The notes under the pieces were generated by a model. That model did not search any database. It had not been told where the DNA came from and saw only the letters and a list, made by a program, of their open reading frames with translations. Shown here in pieces: positions 41,420 to 49,520 of a stretch of DNA of 64,000 bases. A program made the position numbers and the translations under genes. Position 1 is the first letter of the stretch; each line of letters starts with the position of its first letter. The DNA is taken from assembly GCA_045645805.1 (NCBI GenBank), contig JAZRJL010000046.1:6128-70127 (forward strand), given 5' to 3'. Origin of the DNA: SIG440 sp045645805 (GTDB lineage Bacteria > Bacillota > Clostridia > Monoglobales > Monoglobaceae).

Positions 41420-42412
41420 TTACTGAGCCTGAACACAGGTAATAGCAACAACGCCCACGATATCATCAGCACTGCAGCCACGTGAAAGGTCGTTGATAGG
41501 CATTGCAATACCCTGAGTTACAGGACCGTAAGCCTCTGCCTTTGCAAGTCTTTGTGCCAGCTTGTAGCCAATGTTGCCTGCATCAAGGTCAGGGAATACA
41601 AGTACGTTTGCGTGACCTGCAACCGAGCTGTTTGGTGCCTTTGACTCACCGATTTCAGGAACGATTGCTGCATCAAGCTGAAGCTCGCCGTCAACCTTAA
41701 GGTCGGGATTCTGCTCCTTGCAAATTCTTGTAGCCTCAACAACCTTGGTTACGTCGTCGTGCTTTGCACTGCCCATTGTTGAGTGTGAAAGCATTGCAAC
41801 AACAGCCTCTTCCTGAACAAGAAGTTCAAAAGACTCAGCCGAGCAAGCAGCGATTGCAGCAAGCTCTTCGGGGTCGGGATTCTGAACAAGACCGCTGTCA
41901 GCAAATACGAATGTGCCGTTTGCACCATATTCGCAGTTGGGAACAACCATAAGGAAGAATGCCGAAACAAGCTTTGTGCCGGGCTTTGTCTTGATAATCT
42001 GAAGACTTGGTCTTAATGTATTTGCTGTTGAATGGCAAGCACCTGATACAACACCGTCAGCATCGCCTGCTTTTACCATAAGACAAGCATAGTACATATA
42101 GTCACCCAATGCGGTTTCCCTTGCCTGTTCGTATGTAAGACCCTTTGACTTTCTGAGTTCAACAAAAAGGTTAAGGTATTCTTCGGTTTTTTCATATGTA
42201 TAGGGGTCAATGATTGTTGCACCTGTGATGTCATAACCCTTGCTGTACTTTTCAACCTCTTCGGGTGTACCGATAATTATAATGTTGGCAAAGTCCTCTT
42301 TAAGAACCTTTTCTGCCGCCTCGTAAATTCTTGCATCCATTGACTCGGGAAGAACGATTGTCTTCTTGTCAGCTTTTGCTCTTGCTTTTATTGTGTCTAA
42401 AAACTTACTCAT
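41420..42412 (-). CDS. pta: Phosphate acetyltransferase
   Basis: A 330-residue short Pta that converts acetyl-CoA and phosphate to acetyl phosphate, ahead of ackA in the fermentative acetate/ATP pathway. Family marks are IVLPESMDARIYEAA, VSGACHSTANTLRPSLQIIKT near residue 126, VFADSGLVQNPDPEELA near 169, LSHSTMGSA near 210 and KAPNSSVAGHANVLVFPDL near 260. It is the first gene of the pta-ackA pair and divergent from tmcAL. Confidence 0.96.
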   Translation of the reverse strand: MSKFLDTIKARAKADKKTIVLPESMDARIYEAAEKVLKEDFANIIIIGTPEEVEKYSKGYDITGATIIDPYTYEKTEEYLNLFVELRKSKGLTYEQARETALGDYMYYACLMVKAGDADGVVSGACHSTANTLRPSLQIIKTKPGTKLVSAFFLMVVPNCEYGANGTFVFADSGLVQNPDPEELAAIAACSAESFELLVQEEAVVAMLSHSTMGSAKHDDVTKVVEATRICKEQNPDLKVDGELQLDAAIVPEIGESKAPNSSVAGHANVLVFPDLDAGNIGYKLAQRLAKAEAYGPVTQGIAMPINDLSRGCSADDIVGVVAITCVQAQ

Positions 42413-42612
42413 TTTTCGCCTCCGAAAGCTTTTGAATTATTTTTTTACATCCTTTTCAGTATATAACAAATTTTTCATATATGCAAGGCAAATCTTGAAT
42501 TTTTTTGCTTTTTCTAAAGGATTTTTTAATTTTTTCGCCTGAAAGACTTCCCTTTACACGAAAAATTGTATATAATGATTAATATATTCAAAACATCAGG
42601 GAGGTGAGCTTT

Positions 42613-43758
42613 ATGTCAACAGCCGCAATAATATGTGAATATAACCCTTTTCATAACGGTCACAAATTCCACATTGAGGAAACAAAACGGCTGACGGGTG
42701 CAGATTCGGTAATTGCCATTATGAGCGGCAACTTTGTTCAGCGTGGCGAATGTGCAATCTATGACAAAAAGCTCCGTGCAAAAGCCGCAATCTCAGGCGG
42801 TGCTGATTTGGTGCTTGAGCTGCCTGCCATCTACTCCTGTGCCTCGGCAGAATTTTTTGCCCTCGATGCAGTGCGGATACTCAATGCCTTAGGCATTGTT
42901 GACACCCTCTCCTTTGGTGCAGAAGCTGATGATATATCCTCCATAATGTCTGTTGCAAAGCTGCTTGCGTATGAATCAACAGCTTTTTCTGACAGCTTGA
43001 AACGCAACTTACAAAACGGATTGTCCTATCCCGCAGCACGAGAGGCTGCGGTGGAAGAAATCCTGGGTACTGAAACAGCAAAAATTCTTTCATCACCAAA
43101 CAACATTCTCGCTGCAGAGTACTGCAAGGCATTAGTTAAAGAACAAAGCAGCATTTCTCCCTTTGCAGTTTTGCGAAAGGGTGCCGCACACGACACCTAC
43201 CAAACTGACGGAGCGATTGCATCGGCGAGCTATATACGGTCCATCATTTACGAGCAAGGCTTTAACAAAGCAAAAGCTTTTATGCCCGATTTTGCGGCAG
43301 AACTGTTTGATGTCGCACCAATCTATTCAGTAAAGACAATGGAAAAAGCAATTATTGCCCATCTTGTAAAAATGCCTTTAGATGACATAAAAGACATTGC
43401 CGACGTTGCCGAGGGTCTTGAAAACCGCATTAAGGCGGCGGCTGCCACATCGGCATCACTTGACGAGCTTGTTGATAAAATAAAAACCAAACGGTATACC
43501 CACAGCCGAATCCGCAGAATTATCCTTTCGGCATACTTAGGTATCAGCGGTGATTTGCGTGGGTCAATTCCGCCATATATAAAAATTCTTGACCACAACG
43601 AAAAAGGTCAAAAGCTTATTGCGGCGGCGAAAAAGACTTCCACTTTGCCCCTTGTCCGCAATACCTCTCAGCTTTTAAAGCTGAAAAATTCTGCCACAAA
43701 GGAATTTTGGGACAGAGAAGCGGTTTTTGACCGTATTTTTGAATTTTGTAAAATTTAG
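42613..43758 (+). CDS. tmcAL: tRNA(Met) cytidine acetate ligase TmcAL
   Basis: A 381-residue enzyme that makes N4-acetylcytidine at the wobble base of elongator tRNA-Met from ATP and acetate. The nucleotidyltransferase motif is EYNPFHNGHKFHIEETK near residue 10, followed by AIMSGNFVQRGECAI, the LVLELPAIYSCASAEFFA segment and SSPNNILAAEYCKAL near 160. The start ATG is set by AGGGAGGTGA. Because it uses free acetate, its place beside pta-ackA may be functionally meaningful (inference). Confidence 0.94.
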   Translation: MSTAAIICEYNPFHNGHKFHIEETKRLTGADSVIAIMSGNFVQRGECAIYDKKLRAKAAISGGADLVLELPAIYSCASAEFFALDAVRILNALGIVDTLSFGAEADDISSIMSVAKLLAYESTAFSDSLKRNLQNGLSYPAAREAAVEEILGTETAKILSSPNNILAAEYCKALVKEQSSISPFAVLRKGAAHDTYQTDGAIASASYIRSIIYEQGFNKAKAFMPDFAAELFDVAPIYSVKTMEKAIIAHLVKMPLDDIKDIADVAEGLENRIKAAAATSASLDELVDKIKTKRYTHSRIRRIILSAYLGISGDLRGSIPPYIKILDHNEKGQKLIAAAKKTSTLPLVRNTSQLLKLKNSATKEFWDREAVFDRIFEFCKI

Positions 43759-43776
43759 TTCTGGAGATGACAGTAT

Positions 43777-45213
43777 ATGAACAATCTTAACCGTGCAAGC
43801 GGTGTGCTTATGCATATTACCTCCCTTTGGGGGGACTATTCCTGCGGCTCATTCGGGGATGCCGCAAAGGAATTTATTGACTTTCTTTCAGAGAGCGGCT
43901 TTACCTACTGGCAGGTTTTGCCCTTTTGCCCCGTTGATGATTACAATTCGCCATACAAATCGCACTCGACCTTTGCAGGCAATCCTTTTCTGGTTGACCT
44001 TAAGGAACTTTCAGCCAAGGGGCTTGTAACAGAAGAAGAACTAAAAAATGCTGAACAAAACACTCCCTACTCCTGCGAATTTGACCGGCTGCGTGCTGAA
44101 AGGTATCGTCTTTTGAAAAAAGCAGCAAGTCGTGCCAAAAACCAGGCCGAGATTGAACAGTTTGTCAAAGACAATACATATATTGCTGACTTTTGTGAAT
44201 TTATGGCACTAAAAGAGGTAAACGAGCTCAAGCCCTGGTGGGAATGGCAGACTTTTACCCCTGATTCCGATACGTTATTTATGTGGAAATTCATTCAGTT
44301 TGAATTTTTTAAACAATGGAATGAAGTTCGTAGCTATGCAAACAGCAAGGGTGTTAAAGTAATTGGTGATATTCCTTTTTATGTTGCTCTTGACAGCTCG
44401 GATGTGTGGCGGAATAAAAGCCAATTTATGCTTGACGAAAAAAATGTACCCCGATGCGTTGCAGGTGTACCCCCCGACTACTTTGCAAAGGACGGTCAGC
44501 TTTGGGGCAACCCCATCTACAACTGGGCAGAAATGAAGAAAAACGGCTACAAATGGTGGTGCGACAGAATAAAGTCAATGCTTGACCTTTTTGACGGGGT
44601 AAGAATTGACCACTTCCGTGCAATGCAAAACTTCTGGGCAGTTCCCTATGGCGAGGAAACAGCACGAAACGGCAAGTGGGAAGACGGTCCCGGTATGGAT
44701 TTGATATCAGAGATAAAGGAAATTGCAAAGGACTCCCTTATTATTGCCGAGGATCTTGGTGACATTGATGAGTCTGTTGTAAAGCTTGTTGAAAAAAGCG
44801 GCTTCCCCGGAATGAGAATTTTTCAGTTTGGGTTTATGAGCGGTGACTCTACCCACAAGCCTCACAATTATTACAACAACTGCATTGCATATTCAGGCAC
44901 GCACGACAACAATACCTTGCTTGGCTATCTGTGGGAGCTTAGCGACGATAACCGCCGTGAGATGCTTAAATACTGCGGCTACGAAAACGCCGACTGGGAA
45001 CGAGGCTTTGACAGTATGCTGCGTACAATCTACCAAAGCTCGGCAGGAATTGTAATTTTCCCCATTCAGGACCTTTTAGGCTACGGCTCGGACACAAGGC
45101 TCAACACCCCCGGCAAAGCCGACGGAAACTGGAGCTTTAGAATTACAAAGGAACAGCTTTTGTCCATTGATAAGGAAAAGTTTAAGAAGTTAAATTATTT
45201 GTATAACAGATAA
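43777..45213 (+). CDS. malQ: 4-alpha-glucanotransferase
   Basis: A 478-residue GH77 amylomaltase that transfers alpha-1,4-glucan chains. Visible are SLWGDYSCGSFGDAAKEFIDFL, the sugar-binding WQVLPFCPVDDYNSPY near residue 40, the nucleophile region DGVRIDHFRAM (Asp near 275), the acid/base IIAEDLGDID near 325 and YSGTHDNNTLLGY near 372. It starts 18 bases after tmcAL and is followed by a terminator. Confidence 0.96.
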   Translation: MNNLNRASGVLMHITSLWGDYSCGSFGDAAKEFIDFLSESGFTYWQVLPFCPVDDYNSPYKSHSTFAGNPFLVDLKELSAKGLVTEEELKNAEQNTPYSCEFDRLRAERYRLLKKAASRAKNQAEIEQFVKDNTYIADFCEFMALKEVNELKPWWEWQTFTPDSDTLFMWKFIQFEFFKQWNEVRSYANSKGVKVIGDIPFYVALDSSDVWRNKSQFMLDEKNVPRCVAGVPPDYFAKDGQLWGNPIYNWAEMKKNGYKWWCDRIKSMLDLFDGVRIDHFRAMQNFWAVPYGEETARNGKWEDGPGMDLISEIKEIAKDSLIIAEDLGDIDESVVKLVEKSGFPGMRIFQFGFMSGDSTHKPHNYYNNCIAYSGTHDNNTLLGYLWELSDDNRREMLKYCGYENADWERGFDSMLRTIYQSSAGIVIFPIQDLLGYGSDTRLNTPGKADGNWSFRITKEQLLSIDKEKFKKLNYLYNR

Positions 45214-45214
45214 T

Positions 45215-45245
45215 AAAAGGTCGCGGCGAGTTGCTGCGACCTTTT
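45215..45245 (+). terminator. Terminator of malQ
   Basis: AAAAGGTCGC / GCGACCTTTT with an 11-base loop, immediately after the stop and followed by TTAATT; symmetric, so it can also stop minus-strand transcripts from the RAYT gene. Confidence 0.85.
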
Positions 45246-45741
45246 AATTATAGAAACAATCTTTTTCCCATTTTATTATATTTGTATCTATGTATTCCCA
45301 TATTTTTTAATAATCTCTTTCGCCACGGATTATGTGATCATGAAAAGAAGACTGAAATAAATGTTGCTCTTTTAATCCGTTTTTACGGCATTCTGTTGTG
45401 GTTAAAGATTTTAATGCACAAACAACATCGGATATTGTAGGGCAGGGGCTTGCTCCTGCCGTTGTTTTAGATATAGACATCAAAAGATGTATGTGATTTG
45501 GCATAATCACATAATTATCTATTTTAATTTCCTTATACCGTTTTTCTAATAATCCGATTTGTTTTTTTACAATATTTCCGTAAAGGGTTAATTGGTTTTC
45601 GGCAGGAGCAAGCCCCTGCCCTACAATTATCTTTGATAATAATTTTTTTCTGTCTTTGGTACAAATTGTAATAAAATATGCTCCCTGTGTGCTATAATCA
45701 TATTCTTTTAATCTTGTAGGCTTTCTTTTTGGCAAATTCAT
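45244..45741 (-). pseudogene. REP-associated tyrosine transposase (RAYT), copy 1, with in-frame stop
   Basis: An IS200-type Y1 transposase: the N-terminal KRKPTRLKEYDYSTQGAYFIT, the metal-binding HUH motif MPNHIHLLM near residue 83, and FHDHIIRGERDY near the end. A TAA (45307-45309) follows, after which the frame goes on with KIWEYIDTN and IKWEKDCFYN to a second TAA, the normal tail; a single base change (TTA to TAA) explains it. Two REP palindromes (45436-45460 and 45601-45625) lie inside the gene in frame, encoding VGQGLAPAE and AGASPCPT. Probably non-functional or C-terminally truncated. Confidence 0.8.
45436..45625. repeat. Pair of inverted REP palindromes inside RAYT copy 1
   Basis: TGTAGGGCAGGGGCTTGCTC... 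at 45436-45460 and its near-exact reverse complement at 45601-45625 (ending CCCTGCCCTACA) are 140 bases apart in opposite orientation. Confidence 0.8.
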
Positions 45742-45825
45742 TATTTATCCTTTTTAATTATGTTATTCTACTTTTTTGCGTTCTGTCCAGTTTTCTCCCC
45801 CACGGAAGATAGTGAAAAATGCTTC

Positions 45826-45985
45826 AGAATAGACAAACTGAGTCCGAAGCTGTGCTGTTGCACCGCGAGAGGCGAAGTTTGTCTGTAGCAAAAAGAATTT
45901 AAAAAAGGAAATCGCAAAACGATTTCCTTCATTAGCAATCCTGTCATATTTTCTTTTTGCGGTCTGGACTTTTTTCACATCTTCC
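45826..45985. repeat. Composite intergenic repeat, copy E
   Basis: ACAAACTGAG...CGAAGTTTGT (about 45832-45890) is followed by the small palindrome GGAAATCGCAAAACGATTTCC and the tail TTTTTGCGGTCTGGACTTTTTTCACATC. The tail reaches into the 3' end of the QueG-like gene and supplies its last residues (about SPDRKKKI). The rest of 45742-45943 holds no gene. Confidence 0.55.
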
Positions 45986-46624
45986 GAAAGGGCAAACTTT
46001 CATACATATCCCACACACCACACCTCTGCCGATATGCTGAAACTCCTTTTTCATATAATCGCTGCACGCCTTTGCATCAATTATTATATCCCGTTCATCA
46101 CCTGCGTGCCACGCATTTCCCCTTATCGCCATTGCCGGACAGGCATTTGCACAGGCTCGGCACTCGCCGCACTGTGACTCGCAAACTTCATTTTCACAAA
46201 CAAATGGATAATCGGTAAGAATTGTCCCAAGTCTGATTCTTGGTCCAAACTCACTTGATACAAAAAGTCCGCTTTTGCCTACAAAGCCAAGTCCCGAAAG
46301 ATACGCCGCATATTTGTGGGAAAATATCCCCTGAAGTCCATTTACCGACTGTGATGCCGCAATAGGCACAAAATTATACCCCTCTTTGCCCAAAATAAGT
46401 CCCGCCCGAAGTGCAAGGTTGTCAATAAGAGTATTTACGGTGCGATAATGATGAAAATATGTATGTGTCGGCTCGGTGCCGATTCCGTCAACTATTGTCT
46501 CAGAAAGGGGAACGGCAAAAGACACCGCATAGGGCATATTAAACGGGTTTTCTTTTTCAAGACGGCAAAACCCCACCTGCCCCGCTCCGTTTTCAAGTAA
46601 AAATTCCTTAATCCTTGTTTGCAT
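45944..46624 (-). CDS. QueG-like 4Fe-4S double-cluster protein
   Basis: A 226-residue protein with a flavin/cobalamin-reductase-like N-terminal part (FAVPLSETIVDGIGTEPTHTYFHHY; AASQSVNGLQGIFSHKYAAYLSGLGFVGKSGLF) and two C-terminal clusters (CGECRACANACPAMAI, CGICMKVCPFGRC). It resembles epoxyqueuosine reductase but is shorter than QueG (about 380) and lacks the HEAT-like tail, so the call is to family only. It overlaps recO by 17 bases. Its last codons come from the repeat element. Confidence 0.8.
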   Translation of the reverse strand: MQTRIKEFLLENGAGQVGFCRLEKENPFNMPYAVSFAVPLSETIVDGIGTEPTHTYFHHYRTVNTLIDNLALRAGLILGKEGYNFVPIAASQSVNGLQGIFSHKYAAYLSGLGFVGKSGLFVSSEFGPRIRLGTILTDYPFVCENEVCESQCGECRACANACPAMAIRGNAWHAGDERDIIIDAKACSDYMKKEFQHIGRGVVCGICMKVCPFGRCEKSPDRKKKI

Positions 46625-47399
46625 TTACAGTCTCTCCCAATGTCCGTACATTTTTCAGATAGTCAAGGGTTTTAAATTCACGGTCAAACTGAACTCTTAT
46701 GTACCCCTCACTGATACGGCTTAAATAATTTACCGTTTTTTGATTTGCCTCAAAGGCAAAAATCTTTTTAGCCTCGCAACCGGTAATATACTCTATTATC
46801 TTTATCATTCCCGACGAAAGCTGTGCAATTCCATTAAGACCCGTGGCACATTTTTGGCAAAAAACCGTCCCTTCCTTATACGAAATACCGTAAACCTCTG
46901 TCGCTTTGCCGCAGCCGCCACAGGCATCAAGCTGTGGAGCATATCCTTCGATTGCGGCAAGCCGCCATTCAAAAACTGTCTTTATTTTTTCATAATCACA
47001 AAGGTCTTTGTCAAGGGCATAAAGGGTGTTTAAAAGAAGTCCCAGCATTTCGCTTTCTTCACTGTCCTCGGTTGCAGCACCGATACAAACCTCCGCAAAA
47101 TATGCTGCATATGCCATCTTGTCAAGGTCGGCACGAATTGACGAAAACCCCTCACTCACTGTCATTTCGTCAAGATGATAAAGTCCCGCTTTTGATTTTG
47201 CCTTATACATAACAATCTCGCTAAATGAAAAAAGCTGAAGCCCCGCAAGCATCTTTGACCGGTTTGTTCTGCCACCCTGTGCAATAGCAGAAATTTTACC
47301 GAAGTCACGACTAAGAATAGTGACAATAAGGCTTGTGTCACCGTATTTCGTGGTCTTCAGCACTATTCCCGATGTCTTTATCAAACCCAAATTCCTCAC
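46608..47399 (-). CDS. recO: DNA repair protein RecO
   Basis: A 263-residue RecFOR mediator. The N-terminal OB fold starts GLIKTSGIVLKTTKYGDTSL; a zinc finger CGGCGKATEV...CQKC lies near residues 155-185; the C-terminal helices follow. The GTG at 47399 is taken, but TTG 47390 is an alternative because GGAGG is only three bases from the GTG. The N-terminus overlaps the small yqzL-like gene by 62 bases in another frame. Same order as in Bacillus (era-yqzL-recO). Confidence 0.93.
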   Translation of the reverse strand: MRNLGLIKTSGIVLKTTKYGDTSLIVTILSRDFGKISAIAQGGRTNRSKMLAGLQLFSFSEIVMYKAKSKAGLYHLDEMTVSEGFSSIRADLDKMAYAAYFAEVCIGAATEDSEESEMLGLLLNTLYALDKDLCDYEKIKTVFEWRLAAIEGYAPQLDACGGCGKATEVYGISYKEGTVFCQKCATGLNGIAQLSSGMIKIIEYITGCEAKKIFAFEANQKTVNYLSRISEGYIRVQFDREFKTLDYLKNVRTLGETVNANKD

Positions 47400-47505
47400 C
47401 GGCCTCCATTTTCATTCTTTCCTCTTCAAAAAGCTTGTATTTAAGATAGTCCCGCACTGTACCTGTACTTTCAAAAGCAGACCATAAAATTTTTTTATAA
47501 TCCAT
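47338..47505 (-). CDS. yqzL: YqzL-like small protein
   Basis: A 55-codon frame with ATG at 47503-47505 after GGAGGGGAAGG. It encodes MDYKKILWSAFESTGTV then RDYLKYKLFEEE, matching the YqzL pattern (aromatic N-terminus, a W..F..TG motif, YL.YK..E), plus an acidic tail. It lies between era and recO, the exact place of yqzL in Bacillus. The 3' end overlaps recO. Function unknown. Confidence 0.75.
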   Translation of the reverse strand: MDYKKILWSAFESTGTVRDYLKYKLFEEERMKMEAGEEFGFDKDIGNSAEDHEIR

Positions 47506-47599
47506 AACCTTCCCCTCCGCTAATCATACCGTATTGCATTTAGTATAGGGGAAAGAAGCTTTTCATATACTGTTACATTAAACCACAGTATCCATATTT

Positions 47600-48484
47600 T
47601 TACTCAAAGCCAATTGTGTTCATAAAGGACTCTTTATTTCGCCAGTCCTCATTCACCTTGACCCAAAGCTCAAGATAGACCTTGCAGCCCAAAAATCTTT
47701 CAATATCCTGTCTTGCACGGCTGCCGATATCCTTTAGCTTTTCACCGCGTCTGCCGATAATAATTGCCTTGTGGCTTTGTCTTTCGCAATAAATTGCCGC
47801 CAGGATTTCGTAAGTTCCGCTTGGCTTTTTCTGCATTTTTTCAATCTCCACAGCAACTCCGTGTGGGATTTCCTGATTGAGAAGCCTGAGTGCTTTTTCA
47901 CGGATATATTCCGCAACAATCTGACGCTCGGGCTGGTCGGTAATCAGGTCACCGGGGAAGAACTGAGGACCCTCTTCCAAAAAGCCCTCAATCTCACTAA
48001 CAAGTGCGTCAACATTGTCGCCCATCCTTGCAGAAAGGGGAACTATCCCCGAAAAATCATAAAGCTTTGAAAGCCTTTCAATCACAGGAAGAACCTTTAC
48101 CTTTTCAATGCTGTCAACCTTGTTCACAACCAGAATAACCGGCACGCCGGACTTCTTTATCCCCTCAAGGGCAAGGCGTTCCTTTTCATATTCGTTTTCG
48201 TGCAGATTGCAATCCACCACATAAAGAAGTACATCAACCTCCTGAGTTGCATTATAGATGTACTTTTCCATTCTTTCACCAAGCTTGTTGTGGGGTTTGT
48301 GGATACCGGGGGTGTCAATAAAAACAATCTGACAATCCTTTGTTGTGTGAACCCCCATAATTTTTGTACGGGTGGTCTGCGGCTTGTTTGAAACAATGGC
48401 AACCTTTTCGCCGATTATTTTATTCATAAGTGTTGATTTGCCGGCATTTGGTCTGCCGGTAATTGCTACAAATCCTGACTTCAT
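47600..48484 (-). CDS. era: GTPase Era
   Basis: A 294-residue ribosome-assembly GTPase binding the 16S rRNA 3' end. G1 is GRPNAGKST near residue 9, G2 the TTRTKIMG stretch, G3 DTPGIHKP near 57, G4 NKVD near 119, and a C-terminal KH domain has GRRGEKLKDIGSRARQDIE. The start MKSGFVAITG at 48484 is chosen; the frame extends 33 codons upstream into ybeY without a family match. Its ribosome binding site (AGCGAGGAAGA) is modest. Confidence 0.96.
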   Translation of the reverse strand: MKSGFVAITGRPNAGKSTLMNKIIGEKVAIVSNKPQTTRTKIMGVHTTKDCQIVFIDTPGIHKPHNKLGERMEKYIYNATQEVDVLLYVVDCNLHENEYEKERLALEGIKKSGVPVILVVNKVDSIEKVKVLPVIERLSKLYDFSGIVPLSARMGDNVDALVSEIEGFLEEGPQFFPGDLITDQPERQIVAEYIREKALRLLNQEIPHGVAVEIEKMQKKPSGTYEILAAIYCERQSHKAIIIGRRGEKLKDIGSRARQDIERFLGCKVYLELWVKVNEDWRNKESFMNTIGFE

Positions 48485-48507
48485 ATTCTTCCTCGCTTTT
48501 CTGCAAA

Positions 48508-48996
48508 TTAATCTCTTGTTAAATTTATGCTGTTTAAGATGTCTGTCTGATACCCGAACATTTCTTCCTCGTCCTCGGGACACATATGGTCATATCCAAA
48601 AAGATGAAGCATTGAATGTACCGTTAAAAACCCAATCTCCCGTTCAAAGGAATGCCCATATTCCTGAGCCTGCTCGAAAGCACGTTCAAGAGAGATAACA
48701 ATGTCACCCAAAAGCATTTCACCCTCAGGGCTGAAATCAAGATATTCTTCAATGATTTCGCCCTCCTCGTCATATTCAAACATAGGAAAGGACAAAACAT
48801 CCGTTGCACGGTCAATCCCCCGATGCTCGGCATTAAGCTCCCTTATCTTTTCGTTGTCAACAAACATAACGCTGATTTCGCTTTTTGAAGGAAAGTCCAT
48901 ATAGTCAAGAGATGCCTTGACAGCAGACCTTACCAAGTTACGCATTTCCTTTGTAACCGTGTATTTTTTTTGCTCATTTCGGATTGGTACTTTCAT
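48508..48996 (-). CDS. ybeY: Endoribonuclease YbeY
   Basis: A 162-residue zinc-dependent RNase for 16S rRNA 3' maturation and ribosome quality control. The zinc motif H-x3-H-x5-H is complete in HSMLHLFGYDHMCPE near residue 127; TDVLSFPMFEYDEEG is near 76 and LLGDIVISLERA near 105. GGAGAAC precedes the ATG. Era follows 23 bases downstream. Confidence 0.95.
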   Translation of the reverse strand: MKVPIRNEQKKYTVTKEMRNLVRSAVKASLDYMDFPSKSEISVMFVDNEKIRELNAEHRGIDRATDVLSFPMFEYDEEGEIIEEYLDFSPEGEMLLGDIVISLERAFEQAQEYGHSFEREIGFLTVHSMLHLFGYDHMCPEDEEEMFGYQTDILNSINLTRD

Positions 48997-49520
48997 TATG
49001 TTCTCCTTTGTTCAACAACCATTTTCGTGGGTTGTTCTCAATATATTTCAATGTTTCGATATAGTCCTGCTCGTTTCGGATTATGTGGTCAAAGTAGGAA
49101 CGCTGCCAAATTTTCTTATCAAACGGCGGCAATATTCTTTTATTTACCATTTTTAGAATAACGTTTAAATACCTTTATGAAATCTGATATCGTAGGGGGC
49201 GATTCCATATCGCCCCGTTCAATAACAATTACTGCGTGAATATGATTCGGCATAATTACATATTTAGGACACATCATATTCTTAAACTTTTCCAGCGCCT
49301 CATTAAATACCCTGTCAATCATTTCCGCACAGATAGAATGTGCACCTTTTACCCTTGCATCTGCTATGTCATCATCTTTCTTACGGGCGGATATGGAATC
49401 CGCCCCTACTTGACCAAATAAACATACCTTGTTTCTTGTGCACACCGTCACAAAATATGCACCACTCGCTGAATAATCAAAATCCTTTAACCGGTTTGGT
49501 TTTCTTTTTGGATAATCCAT
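48974..49520 (-). pseudogene. REP-associated tyrosine transposase (RAYT), copy 2, frameshifted
   Basis: The first frame (49520 to TAA 49140) gives YPKRKPNRLKDFDYSASGAYFVT, the HUH motif MPNHIHAVIV and ISDFIKVFKRYSKN. One base too many near 49148-49152 breaks it; the next frame continues VNKRILPPFDKKIWQRSYFDHII and YIETLKYIENNPRKW, to TGA 48974-48976 inside ybeY. Two REP palindromes lie in frame (49385-49409 encoding VGADSISA, and 49191-49216 encoding GDMESPPT). It occupies the phoH-ybeY junction where yqfF is found in Bacillus. Confidence 0.8.
49191..49409. repeat. Pair of inverted REP palindromes inside RAYT copy 2
   Basis: CGTAGGGGGCGATTCC...TCGCCCC at 49191-49216 and GGGCGGATATGG...CCGCCCCTAC at 49385-49409, in opposite orientation and at sites equivalent to those in RAYT copy 1. 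Confidence 0.8.

Noticed and set aside
45763..45978. 71-codon minus-strand ORF next to the QueG-like gene
   Set aside because: It is made entirely of the composite repeat and its tail, has no ribosome site, and overlaps the real gene end in another frame.
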